Shown: piece after piece, positions 33,797 to 45,932 of the stretch
How positions within the stretch are numbered: the stretch's first letter is position 1
Layout of the letters: every line of letters starts with the position of its first letter
From: Nageia nagi
Taxonomy: Eukaryota; Pinophyta
Direction: 5' to 3'
Length of the DNA stretch: 64,000 bases
Assembly: GCA_050084985.1 (NCBI GenBank)
Contig: JBITNC010000001.1
Span: 198,462,001 to 198,526,000 of the forward strand
Notes under the pieces: model-generated
Databases searched by the model: none
The model's input: the letters and a program-made list of their open reading frames with translations, nothing else
Told to the model about the DNA's origin: nothing
Position numbers and translations under genes: made by a program

Positions 33797-35206
33797 TGTG
33801 ACTTCCCATTTGAGCCAATGATAAATTATGTCATGGTCACTTTGTAATCTAGTGTTTGTTTATGGTCTTGTTGTACATGTGTAACTCAAGTAGGAGCTTA
33901 TGGTCTGTGGATCCCACTATGAGCCCAGTAATGGGACGTCTCCCTTTGAGTAGTAACATGTGATGTCATGTATGGGTAATCTCGGATTGTGGGAATCCCA
34001 ATGTAGTGTTGTTATGTGTGGGTAATCGCGGATTGTGGGAATCCCTGTAGCATCCCTTTTTAGAAGGTAGAGTTCGCCACAGGTCTTGGAGAGTTGATAT
34101 GATTGGTTCTTTGGATAGGGCATCTCGTGGGCAATGTTTTGACAGGTCACACGAAATGGTTTCATCAAGAGATGAAGGAGTTATGGGCTCTTGAAGTTTG
34201 CCAGCCGGACCAATCTTCCACTTCGTGGTCGCCCATGGAAATCTATGAACAGCTCTATATTGACCCCTTGAAATGTGACATCCCACTCCTTGGGATGTGA
34301 GTATGTTGTGATGTGTATTCAATGCATGCAGCAATAGTAATGGGACCATTTGTCTGAGTTGTGATGCATGATTCTAAGGTGTTGCATATCTATCCATTGG
34401 ATCTTGTGATTACGGGTATCCCTAGGCAACATTGGAATAGAGAGGCATGCACATGATTCGTAGGTGAGATCTAGGAGAGACTATATATTGAGGATGGAGC
34501 TCCATGGTGAGGTTAGCTATTGATTATACTTCTTCTATACTAAACTCGATCGAGCATACAAGTCTTGGCGATACTGAGCATTATTCCTAGACAGCGTCTA
34601 GAGTAGTGACAGGATTGGGAGTCTGGCATTCTATGACTTAGGTGGGTCACCTAGTCCATCCGGTGGTATTCAGAGGGCAAGCTTCTACCTTTAGTGGTCA
34701 CCAAGGTTCAAGGAGGCTCCTTTGCAGGAGAGGATTTGGAGTTTGAGGGAGTTAGTATTTCCTGTGGTGTTCGGCTTGTACAAGGGTTTGGAACCCTAGA
34801 TCTGGATGTTGAGATCCTCATTGTACTCCATTGTTATTCCATGATATAATATAGCTTGTGTCTCTCTCATCATTGTGTTGTTCCCTTTGTATGCATGCGT
34901 TGTGATATACTGGTGTTGGAAGCTTGTTCTGGCTCAATATTGTGGTGTGGCCCCATCGTGGGTATTTTTGTGTTGTCCATTGTTGTTGTGTTGCATTCGT
35001 GTGGTTAGCTTAGTGCTAGAGAAGCCCTAGGGGCTGACGTCAGCTTTGTGGGATCATTGTTTGGTGTGGTGTGTAGTGAGGAAGACCTAGGAGGCCCACG
35101 TTGGTGCATTGAGGTGTTTGTATGCCCTAGAGGGCAATCATTGGGTGCTTGAGGTTTATAGAAGCCCTAGCTTTGTTTTTGCTGAGGGTGATTTTAGATA
35201 GTCACA
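33797..35206 (+). repeat. Solo LTR inserted in gag of G
   Basis: 1,410 bp, begins TGTGACTTCCC and ends AGTCACA, with perfect TGTGAC/GTCACA terminal inversions and TCATC duplications. It is related to the LTRs of G (shared ATGGGACGTCTCCC, GTGGGAATCCC and CTTCTACC...GGAGGCTCCTT landmarks) but diverged, so it comes from a sister subfamily. It would arise by recombination between the two LTRs of a full insertion. Confidence 0.85.
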
Positions 35207-35466
35207 TCATCACTTCCTTTGATGAGTTTGCCCGACAATTGGTCAAGAGGTACTTCCAGGACTTGACGTCATTGAGGCAACAAGGTGTAGTAGATGAGTA
35301 TGTGATGGAGTTACAAAGGATTGTCATCATGATCCACCACATTCCTGAGGAGATATTGAAATTTCTCTTTATAGCGGGCTTGTTTTCAGAGGATGAGTCA
35401 AATGACTTAGATCTAGAGATTGGAGTAGACACCTTAAAGCAGGGGACACACAGGCAGAAGGAACAC
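35207..35466 (+). pseudogene. gag: Gag of G, C-terminal part
   Basis: Resumes with TSFDEFARQLVKRYF, TSLRQQGVVDEYV and KFLFIAGLF, matching the second half of the H gag core. The usual zinc knuckle is missing; an acidic tail ends at a TAG near 35467. Confidence 0.7.
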
Positions 35467-35474
35467 TAGGGAGT

Positions 35475-35870
35475 ATGATAGCTTCACTACATGGAGTAAA
35501 GAAGTATCTCACGTTGAAGATTGTGGGAAAAGCAAGAGGACAGGACGTGATGGTGTTAATTGATCTGGGAGCATCTCACAATTTCATTGATGTTGGCTTT
35601 GCTGAGAAGAACCTGATGACCAAGGGGTTTGAGGGATTAAGAGTCTCCAACACTAATGGGAAACTCACATTGGTGGACCACATTGTTGAGAGGTTTGGTG
35701 TGAAACTGCAGAGTTGTAAAGTGAGAGAGGACTTCTACATTTATCCCTTGAAGGGACACCCTCACATCATTCTAGGAGTACAATGGCTATTTGATTTAGG
35801 AGATATCCACACCAACTATCAGAAACTCACAATAAATTTCGATATAAATGGGAAAACTTTATTTAGGTAA
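35475..35870 (+). pseudogene. pol: Aspartic protease of G
   Basis: 131 open codons. The active-site stretch reads VLIDLGASHNFI, so the usual Ser/Thr of D(S/T)G is Leu, and HIILGVQWLFDLG follows. Very similar to H's protease. The ORF ends where reverse transcriptase should start. Probably inactive. Confidence 0.75.
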
Positions 35871-36000
35871 TTAGAGATGACTGCCCACAGGTTGACAACA
35901 AGAGTGGTGCCAACAGAAGGAGGAAGCAGAAGATGGGGCCACGTTGGAAAAAGAAAGGACTAAACAGAGAGTGAAGGGCATTGGAGAGCTCTTATGCTCC

Positions 36001-36520
36001 ACCTTGCAGTTCAGGGGGGCAAGAGCAGCTACGTGGAGTCTTGAGGGAGCAAGGCATCCAACGTTGGACCTAGGAAGGGAGTCACACCCTACGTTGGACA
36101 TCAGGGGAGTTTGCCATGAAACGTTGATATTGAAGGAGTTTTGGTCCCCCACATTGGTTGTTTGGGAGGATTCTTAATCAGTACTGAGTTTCAGGGAAGC
36201 TGGAAGCCCCACGTTGGGTACATGGAGAGATTGCCACCTAACGTTGAGGTTCAGGAAGGATGGGTTGCCCATGTGGGACACCTGGAGAGCTTGACATGCC
36301 ACGTCTAGCCGTTGGAAGCTCAGGTATCTCACGTTGAGGGATAGTGGAGATGGCTACCCAACGTTGAGCATGAGGGAGGCTGCATTCCCCACATAGAGTA
36401 TTCAAGAGCTAGAGGATGCCACGTTGGACCTAGAGAGGTCTAACTCCATGATAATGATTCAGCTGGCATGGGGATAGCCTATGTTGGAGGATGAGGTGGT
36501 TTCTTGCCTCACACTGGCCA
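36001..36520 (+). repeat. 30-bp tandem repeat in place of pol (G)
   Basis: ACGTTGG-type words recur in strict 30-bp register at 36061, 36091, 36121, 36151, 36211, 36241, 36301, 36331, 36361 and 36421, with decayed units between. The period equals ten codons, and one frame gives a repeated PTLD-like decapeptide from about 36055, though stops interrupt it. The array occupies the place of reverse transcriptase to integrase. Confidence 0.85.
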
Positions 36521-36903
36521 TGGGGAGATTGGGGAATCCCAAATGGAGCTCTGAGGAGTCATTGGTTTGTGGGAGGAGTGAAGGCTCTACTTGTTTTCCA
36601 CTAACCATGATTTTCTCAAGGTTCTTGCAGGTACAATTCCGCTTAGACTCACATGCATTCTCATGGTTTTGGAATACATTCATTTAGCAGCTATTGAGGA
36701 GTGATAGTTACAGCAAACCAGAGTGTTAGCAGCCTACATTGACTTATGGGCATGAAGCCTCAGCTATATACTCCTCACCATCCCCTTGGATGATGCGTAT
36801 TGAAGTGGCATTCCATCACCATGTGTTTCAACTATCAGTACCAAAGGATTTTTAGAAGACAATATGGTGCAGTCTTCCACCATTGCTTCAGGGCAAGCAA
36901 TTC
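36521..36903 (+). pseudogene. Chromodomain-like 3' remnant of G
   Basis: Between the repeats and the polypurine tract. The last 130 bp encode residues resembling the end of H's polyprotein (LLQGKQFKRGG versus LLKDKQFEEGG). The rest is unassigned. It supports loss of pol by internal deletion with the 3' end kept. Confidence 0.5.
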
Positions 36904-36917
36904 AAGAGGGGAGGCTT
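36904..36917 (+). promoter_or_regulatory. Polypurine tract of G
   Basis: AAGAGGGGAGGCTT directly before TGTGACGTCCC, the start of the 3' LTR. Confidence 0.75.
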
Positions 36918-38076
36918 TGTGACGTCCCTTTTGTCCAGACGTAATTAGTTGTGGGGTCCAAAAGGATCTACTTGTAATATGATTTCTTTATGTATTGCTC
37001 TTTTTGATTGTAACTTAGGATAGGAGACTTAATGGGTCAATGGGCCCCATTGTGAGCCCTAAGTGGGACGTCTCCCTCCTAAGGATAGGTTAGGAGTATT
37101 TGTCATGCTTGAAGATCCCGATAATGATTGTGGGAATCCCAAGGTGTATTTAGCATATATTGGATGGAGGAGCACTTATTAACCCAATGTTGAGTATGGG
37201 AGCATATAGACACCTGCTCCAGCTTGGGGGAGGCTTCTAGACCCCCACGTTGGGCACTGAGACCCATGTTGCCCCCCTAAGTACCAACGCATGCCTTCCT
37301 GGGTCCATGTGGAGCATAGGGGAGGCCCAGATACCCACGTTGAGCCTAGATTGATCCCTAAGTACCAACGTTGTGCCTTGAGGGGAATAGATGATGATTT
37401 CGAGGTGCAATCCGGTCCAAGGGAAGCTATATTAATCCTTGGAGCCTCATTACTGGATATGCTTGATTATTATTCTCTTATACCGTCCATAGGACTTCAG
37501 TACTTAGTAGTGCTAAGCAACATGCAACATTCCTAGATGCAGATTCTAGAGGGCATTCAGGCTGAGGGATCCTATCTGTCTACGGTATTGGCGCAACACC
37601 TTACCCATCTGGTGGCATTCTAAGGTACAACTTCTACCATTCAGTTGGTTATCCAGGATCAAAGGAGGGCTCCTTCAGTGGAAAAGATTTGGGTTCTGAG
37701 GGAGCATTACTATCCCATGGTTCCGTTGTTGTTCTAGTGATCGAGGAAATTCATTGTTGTGCCCTAGTTGGCTCCGAGAGGCCATCAACTGCCTCCTAGG
37801 GCTTGGTATTGTATTGCACTGCTTCATATCATTTGTATATTGCCAAGGGCAATTGGATCTCATGCTTGTGTTGCGTTGACTCATCTTGTGCATGCCTTGG
37901 ATCATTATTGTTGTTTATGCTTATACTTAGCATACGTTGGCATTATGATGTATTGTTGATTGAATTGCATGTTATAGTCAAACATTGGCATCTTGGTGTT
38001 GTGAATGTATAATATTGATGCCTTAACCCTAACATTGCATATTTGAGGGTGTGTTGGCTTGTGTTTGATGCCCTAG
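36918..38076 (+). repeat. 3' LTR of G
   Basis: Direct repeat of 32044-33197 with scattered substitutions. It carries the same phased ACGTTGG words (about 37246-37370). The exact end is ambiguous between 38076 and 38080. Confidence 0.8.
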
Positions 38077-38080
38077 ACCA

Positions 38081-39559
38081 AGGGTTTGTTGGTCAAAATT
38101 GAGCGTTTTTGAGTTGAGGTCCATTTTGGATCATCACAACCACTTTTGATCACCCAAGGGCATTAATATACTTTGTTTCTTTTTTTTCTTTCAAGCAGCA
38201 CACAATGGATAGAGTCAGAAAAAGGTTAATAGCTAGAATCCAAACAAAGTGTTAGGGAAGGTTCACTAGATAGGATCCATTTTATAGAAAAAGAGATCCA
38301 TGGCCAATTGTTCATCTGTTGTTCTCATAGATTGCAATCATTGCACTAAGTAAACTATGTTTAACAAAGATAGTTTTTTCAAAAGGTTAAAGGCTTCATC
38401 CAGATGTCTAGTTTTCACATATAAGATCACATGTGGTTGAAGCATTTGCTCTAAACATTTTCATGCCTTGTCTAAGCTATCATTGACCACGAAATGTGAG
38501 ACTGGAATCAGCATCTCATTACCTTTTCATTAATATCTATGTCAAATTTGAGAAATCCCAAGTTTTCAGTTAAAAAAGTATTTTATATACATATTTAGTG
38601 TAACACTCCTCAAAATGTATCCAAACTGAAAACTAATACTAGTTTGTTTGTGGACCATTTAAATATTTTCCTAATCATGTGTTCATAGACCATCTCAACA
38701 TCTGCCAAAGTTTTCACCACTACTTCTATGAATATCACAATAAGCGTCTCTGATACTACGTTTTAAAATGGAAACGTTAAATCTCATGTGCATGCACACA
38801 CATGAATATTCATAATGCTTGTAAGTTGTAACAATCCTAACATATTGTTTGTTATTATATTTTTCATAGTTTAATACAAATGCATCACTTTGTTTTTAAT
38901 ATTTACAAAGAAAAAGATATGGTGCAATAAACAGTTGTCAATTACTAGCATTGCAATTGTAAGTCAGATTCAGAGTGTTGTTTCAAATTTGAAGACTGTT
39001 GCAACAAAATGCAGTTCAGACAACAGTATTGGTTGCACTTAAGATCTTGGTGCATTGAATGTCATGAAATGGAAAAAATAGATAAATGTAAGTATTTTAA
39101 TGTTCCTTGTTGTTACTGCCAAGATAGTCAAGAATAACAATGTTGGGCATGCTGTCTCCAAGACCCCAGATTCAGGCAGCCTTGTTTACCTTTGTCACAA
39201 TAATGATGATGCCTGTTCCATAAGATGTGAACAAAATTAAAACAATGGTTGGAACAGTAGTATCTGAGTTACACTGATAAAAAAACCCTTCAACCTGAGT
39301 AACTTCTGACTTATCAGTTCCAAGACCTTGATACCTGTTCTACAGAACCGCCTCTAACAAGAAATGCTAAAAGACTAGTAATAACTTGTAAATCATAAAT
39401 CCAACTATATGCTGATGAGATCACTAATTGTAGATCGTTAAAATGATAGAGGATGGATGATATTAAAACAAAAAGTTAACTGGAACCTATTGTGGCATCC
39501 AAAACATGCCCTAAATTTTAGCAAATTTGGGGACCCATAAATTTTAGCAACAAGGAATC
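38081..39559. other. Unassigned AT-rich spacer
   Basis: About 1.5 kb with no ORF, LTR end or repeat I can support. Confidence 0.4.
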
Positions 39560-39846
39560 GCTTAGGCAGAGTGAGCAAGCTAAAGGTGTCTCAAGATCAG
39601 GAGGCATTGGAGAAAAGGACTGGTGGAAAATGAACAAAATTGAACTTTTGGAAGTAGCAGATCAAGATTTTGGCTAAGTCTTCCTCAAGCGCATGTCTTC
39701 CAGGAGACAACCTTCTTGTCCCTCCTAAGACCTGTGTCAAGCTTCTAAGAGCTCCAGTTGACAATTTCAAATGACCGAGACCAAATTTGACTATGGAAAA
39801 CCTGTTGCATTGGTGCATGCTTGGAGGGAGACATGCTCCTTGACCC
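39560..39846 (+). repeat. Degenerate array fragment, host site of D (left)
   Basis: Contains TTTTGGCTAAGTC, CAAGCGCATG and TGCATGCTTGG...GACATGCTCC, words typical of the hairpin arrays. It ends in GACCC (39842-39846), the left target duplication of D. The right half of this host sequence resumes at 63176. Confidence 0.4.
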
Positions 39847-41243
39847 TGTTGGTATGTTTTTCTGTCCCAGTCCAAAACATGCACAAGACTTGGAGGAAAA
39901 AACAATACTTGTTTCCACCTGAAAGGACTAGTTACCCCAAGCGCTCACATGGAATATGGTCTAGGGCACAGTAGTCAGAGATGCATGTTGTTAACCGTAT
40001 ACAAGGGAAATATACCGTCGGAGTTCGTTTTCCACAATGAGGAAAGATTGCAAATGTGAATGAAAGAGAAGAAAGTTCACAAATGCAAGGAAAAACATAG
40101 GGATAAGTGCATAGGAATATAAAAGATGAACTTATCAAGATATCACCAATGATGCAGTGTCTCGGCAGCTCATCTTCAAAATCATTAAGGCAGGTGTACT
40201 CACTATCAAGCCAAGCAACAAATAGCAATATGCGCTCAAGTTACTACCAGATGAGAGCAAGAAGTTGTAGGTTCTTGGTGGAAGACTCGATGGTCCAAGG
40301 GTAAATGAAGTGAGGGCGTGAGTACATAGGCCTAACCGAATGACATAGAAACAAGCTATACACCCCATAATGCATTCACTTGCATGCGAATCATGCAAAG
40401 AATAGCTTAAACCGTTTCAACAAATATTCATTGTGCAGCTTCAGAAGGAAAACTATTTAGACATGCATAATTCCACAAATGAAAATCTCCACAGTATTTA
40501 CTTTATAGCACTATTCTCGAAAGAAATCAATTTATAATGATATTCAATGACATGAGCAATAACATTCCTTGCCTGATAGCAATATTCTCAGCATGATATT
40601 CAAAGTATAGTAGAGATGTAACAATACGCAATCATGACAAGCATAGAACCCCTTATGCAGCGAACTTCTATGCAGTGGAATGTTGAAATCTTTCATATGC
40701 AAATTCACATACATGCAAAATCTTTACGAATAGACAATGATATGCGGAAATGGCACATATGCTATATATTCTTCATTTTTGCAAATGCAAAGAAATTCCT
40801 CCAATTCTTACAAATGCAAAATCTCATGCAATCAATATTATGCAAAAATTCCAAATGCCAAAATCCTCTTCTAAATGGCCTTGATGTGGTATATATAGGC
40901 CATTAGAAGTGTTGCCCTAAAGGCATAAAATCCGATATGGTGGGCACACACGCGACACACATACCAATACAAAATCAGATTGTTCACATGAAATGATGTA
41001 AATGGCACTTAAAAACTGACAAAATATACATGCCACTGTCAAAATGCATTAATTTACCTCTAAACTATGCAAAAACAGATCATATATGAAATAACTGTCT
41101 GACATCTAAACCGGCGAGAGTAAAACCCCATCCTTGCACCAGTCATAGTCATAAATGAGTATGATATATTTGATTTGGCGGGAGCAAAACCTCATCCCTA
41201 CACCAGTAAAATTGAGTAAATGAAGTCTGACATAACAACAACC
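39847..41243 (-). repeat. 3' terminal region of D (LTR-like)
   Basis: Matches 2872-4229 of C throughout, including a TATA box with GGCC context and the same terminal bases. It starts TGTTGTTATG after a GAGGG purine run. It resembles a 3' LTR, but the 5' end of D carries different sequence beyond the first six bases. Confidence 0.55.
41105..41200 (-). promoter_or_regulatory. Double GATG(A/G)GGTTTT...CTC(C/T)C motif of D
   Basis: Two copies in the same order and spacing as in C (2916-3003), after the ORF stop. Conserved between copies whose flanking sequence has diverged. Confidence 0.45.
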
Positions 41244-41307
41244 CTCATGAAATATACATTAAACAAAAGAAAGATTGTCGCAGAGAGAATCTGCAAGTGG
41301 ATCGGAT

Positions 41308-43231
41308 CTAGGCCATATCTGATTCAGTACCAGCAGAGTTCCACTCCTCACTGGTGAGACTGTACGACTCAATGGTCTCCTCCAAGAACGACATAGTCTT
41401 CCGCACGCCCCTGGAGATCATGCCAACAATGCTGCCATTCTACCGAAAATAGTCTCCGATCTGCCCTGATGTAGCCTGCATCTGGTACCTCCAGATGACC
41501 ATTTGTCTCTCATGGACAATGGGATGCCCTGCCTTCAGCAATCTAAGATCATCGACATCTAGATGCTCCTGTATCAGGTTTTGAGCCTTTTCCAATACCG
41601 CTTCCTTCTTCCTCATGTTGTTATCCTCCCTCTGGAAATTGAGCTAGTAAACATACTTGCTCATTTGTTCCTTGACCTCTTTCCTCAAAGGGATTCTGAG
41701 TTTCAGGACTACATTACACTTCTCAAGTGCATGCTTCAGCCAGTCGTGATGGTATGTGAATTCATGGCATTAGACCAATTTCTCAAGCCTGTTAGTGAAA
41801 ACTTGCTACAAATGGGAGACATTGGGGAGGTAGTTGTCCAACTTGTTGAGATGTGTTGTGATTTGTGCTTTAAGATCCCAGATTTCCACACCTTCTAGAA
41901 GCTTGTAAATTTGAGAAGATAACTTCTCGATCGTTTCCATCATCATCTTCTTTAGCTGCTCCTTCATCAACTCCCAACTTTCATGGAACGAGGTCTACTT
42001 CACATCAAGAGAGGTGGTACTTATATTCTGGAACTCCTTAATGATTTTCCTGCTGGCCGTGAGCTCCCTTTTCAATCTATTCATCTCTTTTTTGGCTTCA
42101 TAGCCCTCCTGTTCCATGACTACAGCATTTTAGATAACTATGTGCTTGCAAGTCAGTCCCAACTTTACAGGGATCTTAAGCATCTCTATCACACAGTCTT
42201 CTACCCTCTGAGGATGCTTCTCCTTCGAATAACAATGGCTGATGTAGATCTCCTTCCGGGAGGTGGACACAAATGTGTCAACTCTTCTAATCTTTTCACT
42301 GTCCGAAAGCTCCTCTTCTTCATCTTCAAAGTATAGATCCTAGTCTATCTCCTCATCATGAGCCGTACTCATGCTGAGGGCTCTATGGCAAGCATCCAGA
42401 TCAAGGTCTGGATGTTCGGTTGCTAGCTGGGAAGCAAGCCTCTGCACCAACAATCGACCTCTACTAACCTTCTTGACCTCTTTGGTCGGAGTAGTCTAAA
42501 TAAAGGCGACTTCCTTGCCTTGGTGCTCATCCTGCTTTCTCTTCTTTTTTTGCTCTTCAGTATCCCCTTTGTCTTCTTCATCTCCTCCATTGCCACTTAT
42601 TGATATGCCTTTGCTTCGTGGCTAAGGGGATCTTTCATGGCTTGTCCTCTTCATAGAGGGCTTTTGGGAAGATGAGGGTGACCTTCTATGATCGGCAGGA
42701 GAGGGCTTGGAAGCACCTACTTCTGGCACACTTTACTCTGATGATTTGGACCTCATCATCATCATCATAGGTCCCTATGTCCACAATCTTATCATCATCT
42801 AGGAGAGTTTCAATCTCCGTCTCATCAAGTGCAGAAGCACCTACAACTACATCTTCTTGTTCGGGAACTACTCATCAACAGCAGCGTCATCGTCATCAAC
42901 ATCATCTTCTTCTTTTTCACCACGGCTTTCTTCATCACTGCTCTGGCTTCCTAACTCTTCATCAGAGCCTTCTACTGTATGGCCGAGTTCCTCATCAATC
43001 TCTGCATCGAAAGAAGTGGAATGTTCGAAAAAACTAGAACTTGGTTGTAGTGGGGGAACCTTTTCTTTGCATCCAAGAGGGCGAGCGGGTCTGGAATGGA
43101 AAGAACTTCTTCCATGGGTGAATCATCAGCGTAGGCCTCCTCCAACATGTCCAAGGGGATAGTGCGATAGATAGCATCTCTCAAATTAGCTATCACCACA
43201 CTGTGTTTGCTAGGGCCTGGGATGTGCTCCC
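41308..43231 (-). pseudogene. Novel ORF of D, C-terminal half
   Basis: Continues the ORF interrupted by element A at 43231. Order on the minus strand: a segment with LRDAIYRTIPLDMLEEAY, an acidic/Ser-rich linker (about 42960-42600), a basic KKKRK cluster (about 42545), then a long charged helical region (about 42340-41800). It ends in a terminus nearly matching C (HHDWLKHALEKC, DLRLLKAGHPI, EEWNS). Stop TAG at 41310-41308. Several stops and frameshifts. No enzyme motif; probably a structural or nucleic-acid-binding protein (inference). Confidence 0.6.
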
Positions 43232-43408
43232 TATTGGAATGTATAATGCATTATTGTAAAGGTTATGTAATAATCTTCTATGTAAGTTCACTAATACTTA
43301 AGGGAATCATTTGATACCTTAAGTATTTAAGTGAATATGATAATGTAAGTTGTCCTACACTCCATGTCATGAGCATGCCCCTTGGGTAAAAGGATGGGCA
43401 TGTAATTG
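43232..43408 (+). repeat. Truncated 5' LTR of A
   Basis: The first 177 bp match 59044-59220 (starting TATTGG rather than TGTTGG). Beyond about 43408 the sequence no longer matches, so the rest of the LTR, its TATA box and the primer-binding site are gone. Confidence 0.75.
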
Positions 43409-45932
43409 GTTAGAGCTTCTATAGTATGAATGAATATTTTTTTTTTAAATCAATCAGAATATAAAGTTTTTTATTCCGTTGAATATAATAAATTTGTTTT
43501 CTGATTGGAAATCAAGAGAAGGGGAGGTAGACCAGATATTGGATGACAAAGCCCCACCTCTTTGCTAGCAAATGTTTTTTTGGCGCCTGAGATTAGGGTT
43601 AACCATGAGGTAGGGAAGGCAAATTGACTTGGTTGGACTGAACATGGCCTGTTGCAAAGACCTGGTCATAGCCTTTCACCATTAAACTGAGTCATGTCTT
43701 CCCTGGTAGGTATCGTGTCTCTGTGTAGCGGAGAACCTTGTCCCCTCTTCTATTCGGCCCTATCATCCCTTCCCGAGTGGCTTGTCAAGATCAATAAAGG
43801 GAGAGAGGTCCGAGTGGCCTGACATACACACCTCCACCCCTTCGATGTTGGCCTCACCTGCTGGCATGTTTTTTTATTGATAGAAAATAAAACGCCATTA
43901 ACGATCAAATTTTTTGTTTTGTGACATTCACGTTGGAATATACGACACCTGATAAACAGTCGCTCCATGCCGTGAGGACGAGCTCTTGCCAAAAGCTTCC
44001 CATCCGTGTCATTGCTCCTCCATTGCAACCTCTCTCAGCCCTCTCCTCCGTAGCCTCTCACTATGCACGACCCTTTTTCTTTTCTTTTCTTGCTTTCCAT
44101 CTATTTTTTTCTTGCTCCTTGTTTTACTCCACGCACAGCTACCCTTTTTTTATGATTCCTTTTTTAACCTATAGTGGTTAATGGGCATTTAATATTTTAC
44201 TTGATTACTTGCAAGCTCCTTGCTTCCATTAAATGCACCTAGAAGCAAACATATACTCCTTTTTGGTGGGCATTTAATATTTTTTGATTGCTTGTAAGTC
44301 ATTTGTTTCTATTTAATGCACTTAAGAGGCAAACTTATACTCCAAATTTAATGCATTATAATCATGTGTATCATGAATTACATTACTCTAGAGTAAGTAG
44401 ATGGTCAAAAATTCATTATTACTCTTAAATGCTATCTTACTTTTTTTTAAAATATGGCAAATATAAAAGTAATTTTTTAGAAGTATAATTTATTTTATAA
44501 ATACTTCTAATTATAGCTATTTACTTAGGCAAAATGATAAATTTTAATGTAAACTCGACACTTTTTTACTAAGAAATTTTTTTTTTAAGTGTCTATTATT
44601 CCTTGTTGCCTTAACCTTTTTATAAGCAAAAGGTGGGGAATGCTAATTTACAATCCTATTTTAAGTAAAAAGGGGAATTATTTTGTATTTACTTAAAAAT
44701 ATTAGAATGAATACATACTTCGAAGATAATTTTTTAGCATACAAGTAGTTTTCCTTCCTTAGTTAAATTTCTAAGGTAAAGCTAGTATGTTATCTTTAGG
44801 GATAAAATTTTAAGTAAAAAAAAGGGAATTTGTATAAATTTCTTACTTAAATTTTATCTAGATTTTGCATGCTAAATCTTTTACTTTATAATGCATGCCT
44901 CTTAATCTTGTGTAGGAATAATGCATGCTTAGTACTCAATTTTTAAGTAAAATGATGCATGTTTTTTACTTAAATTTGTGAAGTGAAAGAATGCATTTTT
45001 TTCCTACTTTCAAGTTAAATAATGCATGCTACTTATTTCTTTAAGTTAATAATGCATACTTAATTTTTAAGTTATGGGATAAATGCATGCCAATTTTTTA
45101 TGCAAAGTATGGAATGGACTTGTGCAAATAAGGAATGATGTAAAGATGTCTTTTAAGGATTGGGAAACAAAACCCATTGGACTCTTAAGTTTCAAAAATT
45201 GCAAATGGATGATGGTTTTTCTTATGCTCTTTTTTCTGCATGTTTCGTTTTTTGATTTATTTGTTTATGCAAACAAAAACGCAAACATTGAAATGAGCAA
45301 CCTCCTTAAAATGAATACATCCGCACGTACATTCCGCAACATGACTTGTTTGAGGAGCCATGAGATGAGGATAGACGGACTGGAGCCTTTAAGTTAGATG
45401 ATCCAAATGGTAAAAAGTTCGTACTTCTCAATTGCCCCTAAGTCCTCTGTTGTTCTAAATATAACTCCAATAGGTAGATGGACAGACATGTGTGTAGTGA
45501 TACCACGTGTCCACACGTCCATTCAGGGATTATCCTGATAACCTAGGAGGACAACTTGAAACCTAATCAAAATTAATAATTTGACCGATTCAATAAACAT
45601 CATAACCTTGGAAAAATATAGGTACTTCTTGTGAGAAAGTATAATATTGACCAAGGCGAACTAGTTGAGGATTAACAGTACTTGGGCTTCTTTTATATGG
45701 GCATCCAAGTGAAGGCTTAATTATAGACAAGAAAATAAGTCTCAACAATATCACTCTACATCTACGATTCTTGGAGATGACAAAAATATTTGGGTACATA
45801 GGATGTATTTTTGAATTGTAAAATATTTGCACTTGTGAATCAAAATCAAGCATGTCTTAGTTAATTAAATGTACCATGTAATGTTGTTTATTAAACCACA
45901 TGCTTATTATTTTTCACATTCTTGTGTAGCAA
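43409..45932 (+). other. Leader of A, non-coding, AT-rich
   Basis: About 43409-44160 does not match the leader of B. From about 44170 the two leaders are related. 44860-45080 is rich in TTTTAAGT and AATGCATGC words, a low-complexity repeat shared with B (56500-56960). Open stretches at 43921-44181 have no recognised domain. Confidence 0.5.

Larger units (their letters stand above)
32044..38080 (+). mobile_element. Non-autonomous gypsy element G
   Basis: Two LTRs of about 1.15 kb flank a shrunken interior: gag (split by a solo LTR), protease, a block of 30-bp repeats and a chromodomain-like tail. Reverse transcriptase, RNase H and integrase are absent. Flanks ACCAC (32039-32043) and ACCAA (38077-38081) may be a decayed target duplication if the LTR ends at 38076. 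It would need enzymes from a relative such as H. Confidence 0.8.

Noticed and set aside
32039-38081. ACCAC/ACCAA as a firm target duplication of G
   Set aside because: Only four of five bases agree and the LTR end is ambiguous by four bases, so it is mentioned only as possible.
42777-43162. Ser/His-rich plus-strand ORFs
   Set aside because: Antisense of the acidic linker of element D's ORF; GAT/GAA/TCA-type repeats read in reverse.
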